Of a DNA stretch of 64,000 nt, positions 62,544-64,000 are shown piece after piece. A program made the position numbers and the translations under genes. This DNA is from Flavobacteriales bacterium (lineage in GTDB: Bacteria > Bacteroidota > Bacteroidia > NS11-12g > UBA9320), in assembly GCA_020635435.1 (NCBI GenBank), contig JACJZU010000005.1, forward strand, positions 1 to 64,000. The letters are read 5' to 3'. The notes under the pieces are model-generated. The model had not been told where the DNA came from, made no database searches, and was given only the letters and a program-made list of their open reading frames with translations. Numbering within the stretch: position 1 is the stretch's first letter; each line of letters begins with the position of its first letter.

Positions 62544-62977
62544 TTGAGTTTGAAGGATTTGAGTTCTTCCCAGTTCAGTATTTGAACCTCATCGTTTTGC
62601 ACAATTCCGGGAATAGCTCCGTGGTCTGATACCGCACTCAGGTTCGCGCCCATTGGGCTGGGGACCCGTTCAGTAATAAAGAAACGGGCATCCTCCGCCC
62701 GTATAAGTTCTCCCGGATTGAGGTAGTCGCAGACCAATACAAGACCGATCTTTTCCTCAGGAAGTATTGCCATTTTCTGAAGCATGCATTCTACGGCATC
62801 GAAAGTGTAAACCTTTCCTTTAGTTGTTACGATCTGGGCCGCATGTTTTGAGTCGACGATGGTCATTTTGCAATTGATACAGGTATCCACCCCATACTCC
62901 AGTTTCTTGGGTTGTACTGAGCACGCCGATAGATAGAGAAGCGCGATGAAGAGCCAAAACTGTCTTATGAAATGCAT
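62540..62977 (-). CDS. nosL: NosL copper chaperone lipoprotein
   Basis: 145 residues. A lipoprotein signal (IALLYLSAC, Cys19) leads to the copper motif CINCKM (Cys33, Cys36, Met38). TFDAVECMLQKM is the second conserved patch. NosL binds Cu(I) at the periplasmic face and hands it to NosD. The order nosL, nosD, nosF, nosY is the normal one. The stop overlaps the nosD start. Confidence 0.95.
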   Translation of the reverse strand: MHFIRQFWLFIALLYLSACSVQPKKLEYGVDTCINCKMTIVDSKHAAQIVTTKGKVYTFDAVECMLQKMAILPEEKIGLVLVCDYLNPGELIRAEDARFFITERVPSPMGANLSAVSDHGAIPGIVQNDEVQILNWEELKSFKLN

Positions 62978-62982
62978 GTCTT

Positions 62983-63585
62983 CTAGATTTTAGGGAACGA
63001 CAAACCGGCCTCAAGTCGACCTTTATAATAGGCCAGTCCGGAGAGGAGGATCCCGACTACCAGGAAATATGCTCCCGGGGCGGGAAGTGAAGTAGCTTCG
63101 AAATTGAGTATCGTCTGCGATCCTATGAGGGGAGGTTGGTAGGTGATCAGTTCGCCGGTGGCATCGATAAATTTTATGGCAGCCTTGGGGTCCAGGCTAT
63201 GGCCATAGTCATACTCCCATAGATAAAAATCGTACATACCTGCTATTCCCAGCAGGATGGAGATCCAGAACCAGATGAGGTATAAAATTCGTTTTCCGGT
63301 GAATGCGAATACACAGCCCAGTAGGATCAGAGCACCAACGATCCATGGGAAATATCGGAATTCATCGATCTTCTCGGGTATGGCTTTCATTCCCACGTAG
63401 TGGTTCATCAAATTGATGTTCTGAAGATCTCCGGTTTTCATATCCGCGATCTTGGTTATCCAGATCTCCATACCAAGGGGTTCAGGATATTGTGGTGCAC
63501 TTAGTTGTATGGTCCACATAGGCATGAAGTACAATGCTATGGGAAGCAAGGCACCGAGGAGCATGATTTTACCGGAGGTTTTCAT
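62983..63585 (-). CDS. Membrane protein of unknown function in the nos operon
   Basis: 200 residues. Hydrophobic segments lie at about 7-27, 79-96, 101-120 and 170-186; a soluble loop (30-75) includes SAPQYPEPLGMEIWITKIADM, in part. No domain is named. The position between nosZ and nosL recurs in Bacteroidota nos clusters and suggests a role in copper or NosZ maturation. It is 5 bp upstream of nosL. Confidence 0.8.
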   Translation of the reverse strand: MKTSGKIMLLGALLPIALYFMPMWTIQLSAPQYPEPLGMEIWITKIADMKTGDLQNINLMNHYVGMKAIPEKIDEFRYFPWIVGALILLGCVFAFTGKRILYLIWFWISILLGIAGMYDFYLWEYDYGHSLDPKAAIKFIDATGELITYQPPLIGSQTILNFEATSLPAPGAYFLVVGILLSGLAYYKGRLEAGLSFPKI

Positions 63586-63636
63586 TGGTGTTTATTTAGA
63601 TCTGTTGGATGAATTGTTTGGAATGTCGCATGTGTT

Positions 63637-63670
63637 CAAAAACAAGCGGGCAGCACATGCCACCCGCTTT
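63637..63670 (-). terminator. Hairpin between nosZ and the membrane-protein gene
   Basis: AAGCGGG / CCCGCTT with a 12-base loop and then GTTTTT on the minus strand. It lies after the nosZ stop. Partial termination would make much more NosZ than of the accessory proteins. Confidence 0.75.
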
Positions 63671-63696
63671 TGTATCAGAAACCCAAAGTGTATTCG

Positions 63697-64000
63697 CTAT
63701 TCCCCGTCGAGCGACCATTTCAAAGGAATGGTTGAACCGGCGGGAGATACGCGTACATATCCCTGCATTTCCTGGTGGAGCGCCGAGCAGAAATCGGTAC
63801 AGTAGAACGGCCATACTCCAACATTTTTCGGTTCCCAAACGAAGGTTTCGGTTTGTCCGGGCATGATGAGCAATTCAGATGTATTCGCTCCTACCATACT
63901 TATTCCGTGGGGCACATCGTAGTCCTGTTCCAGGTTGGTCACGTGGAAATAAACCCGATCGCCGGTTTTTACCCCTTCAATATTATCCGGAGTGAAATGG
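63697..64000 (-). CDS. nosZ: Nitrous-oxide reductase, C-terminal part (cut by window edge)
   Basis: The last 100 residues of NosZ. The CuA site is complete: DVPHG histidine upstream, then CTDFCSALHQEM with Cys-x3-Cys-x3-His-x2-Met. Residues before are DRVYFHVTNLEQDYDVPHG. The enzyme reduces N2O to N2 in the periplasm. The N-terminus and its signal are outside the window, so clade I or II cannot be read from it directly. The rest of the operon fits clade II. Confidence 0.95.
   Translation of the reverse strand, partial: HFTPDNIEGVKTGDRVYFHVTNLEQDYDVPHGISMVGANTSELLIMPGQTETFVWEPKNVGVWPFYCTDFCSALHQEMQGYVRVSPAGSTIPLKWSLDGE

Overview
The window comes from a Bacteroidota genome, probably an environmental flavobacterial or cytophagal lineage. 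The evidence is: cargo proteins with type IX secretion (T9SS) tails of both kinds, promoter boxes of the TAnnTTTG form, a DUF4271-hemD pair, many short lipoproteins with [LAS]-[AS]-C lipoboxes, a tmRNA tag typical of the phylum, and a nitrous-oxide reductase (nos) cluster with a CuA-bearing NosZ end. The species cannot be named from the sequence alone.

Layout. 1-6.5 kb: a cut-off surface protein, comEC, a Pro/Glu-rich protein, tdk, a YegP-like protein and a HerA-like ATPase. 6.7-17 kb: a 2936-residue repeat adhesin or fibre-like protein ending in an S74 intramolecular chaperone, directly followed by a T9SS cargo protein. 17-38 kb: core genes packed tail to tail (DUF4349 protein, solute-binding-like protein, msrB-msrA lipoproteins, S9 oligopeptidase, tsaB, an Omp85 protein, DUF4271-hemD, a THUMP-like methyltransferase, OsmC, a secreted beta-propeller, Hsp20, purQ, a saccharopine-dehydrogenase-like enzyme), ending at the tmRNA gene ssrA.

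38.7-59.8 kb is a variable region. It starts with a 111-bp tandem array abutting ssrA. It then holds a RelE/ParE-type toxin-antitoxin pair, an rRNA-intervening-sequence-type four-helix protein preceded by two hairpins, a lipoprotein gene between 28-bp inverted repeats, and an IS481-like element that has split a HEPN-like gene after codon 5 (7-bp target duplication AATTATT). Next come a HigB / HigA-ImmA pair, an eight-gene type I restriction-modification operon and a mobile-mystery A/B (HTH/Fic) pair. Copies of one imperfectly palindromic repeat occupy many of the intergenic gaps across this region and appear nowhere else in the window.

The restriction operon (57.3 to 45.3 kb, minus strand) is the best candidate for something undescribed. 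Between and ahead of hsdM, hsdS and hsdR sit a single-TRD HsdS-like protein, a HEPN-like protein, a SEC-C protein and an 818-residue protein with a C-terminal PD-(D/E)XK-like motif. A DUF45 metallopeptidase closes the operon. Every junction is an overlap or a gap of 6 bp or less, and one TAnnTTTG promoter with two dyads lies upstream.

59.8-64 kb is the nos operon (minus strand: nosZ end, a membrane protein, nosL, nosD, nosF, nosY), for reduction of N2O to N2. The calls rest on reading translated sequence and motifs by eye; no database search or computation was run.
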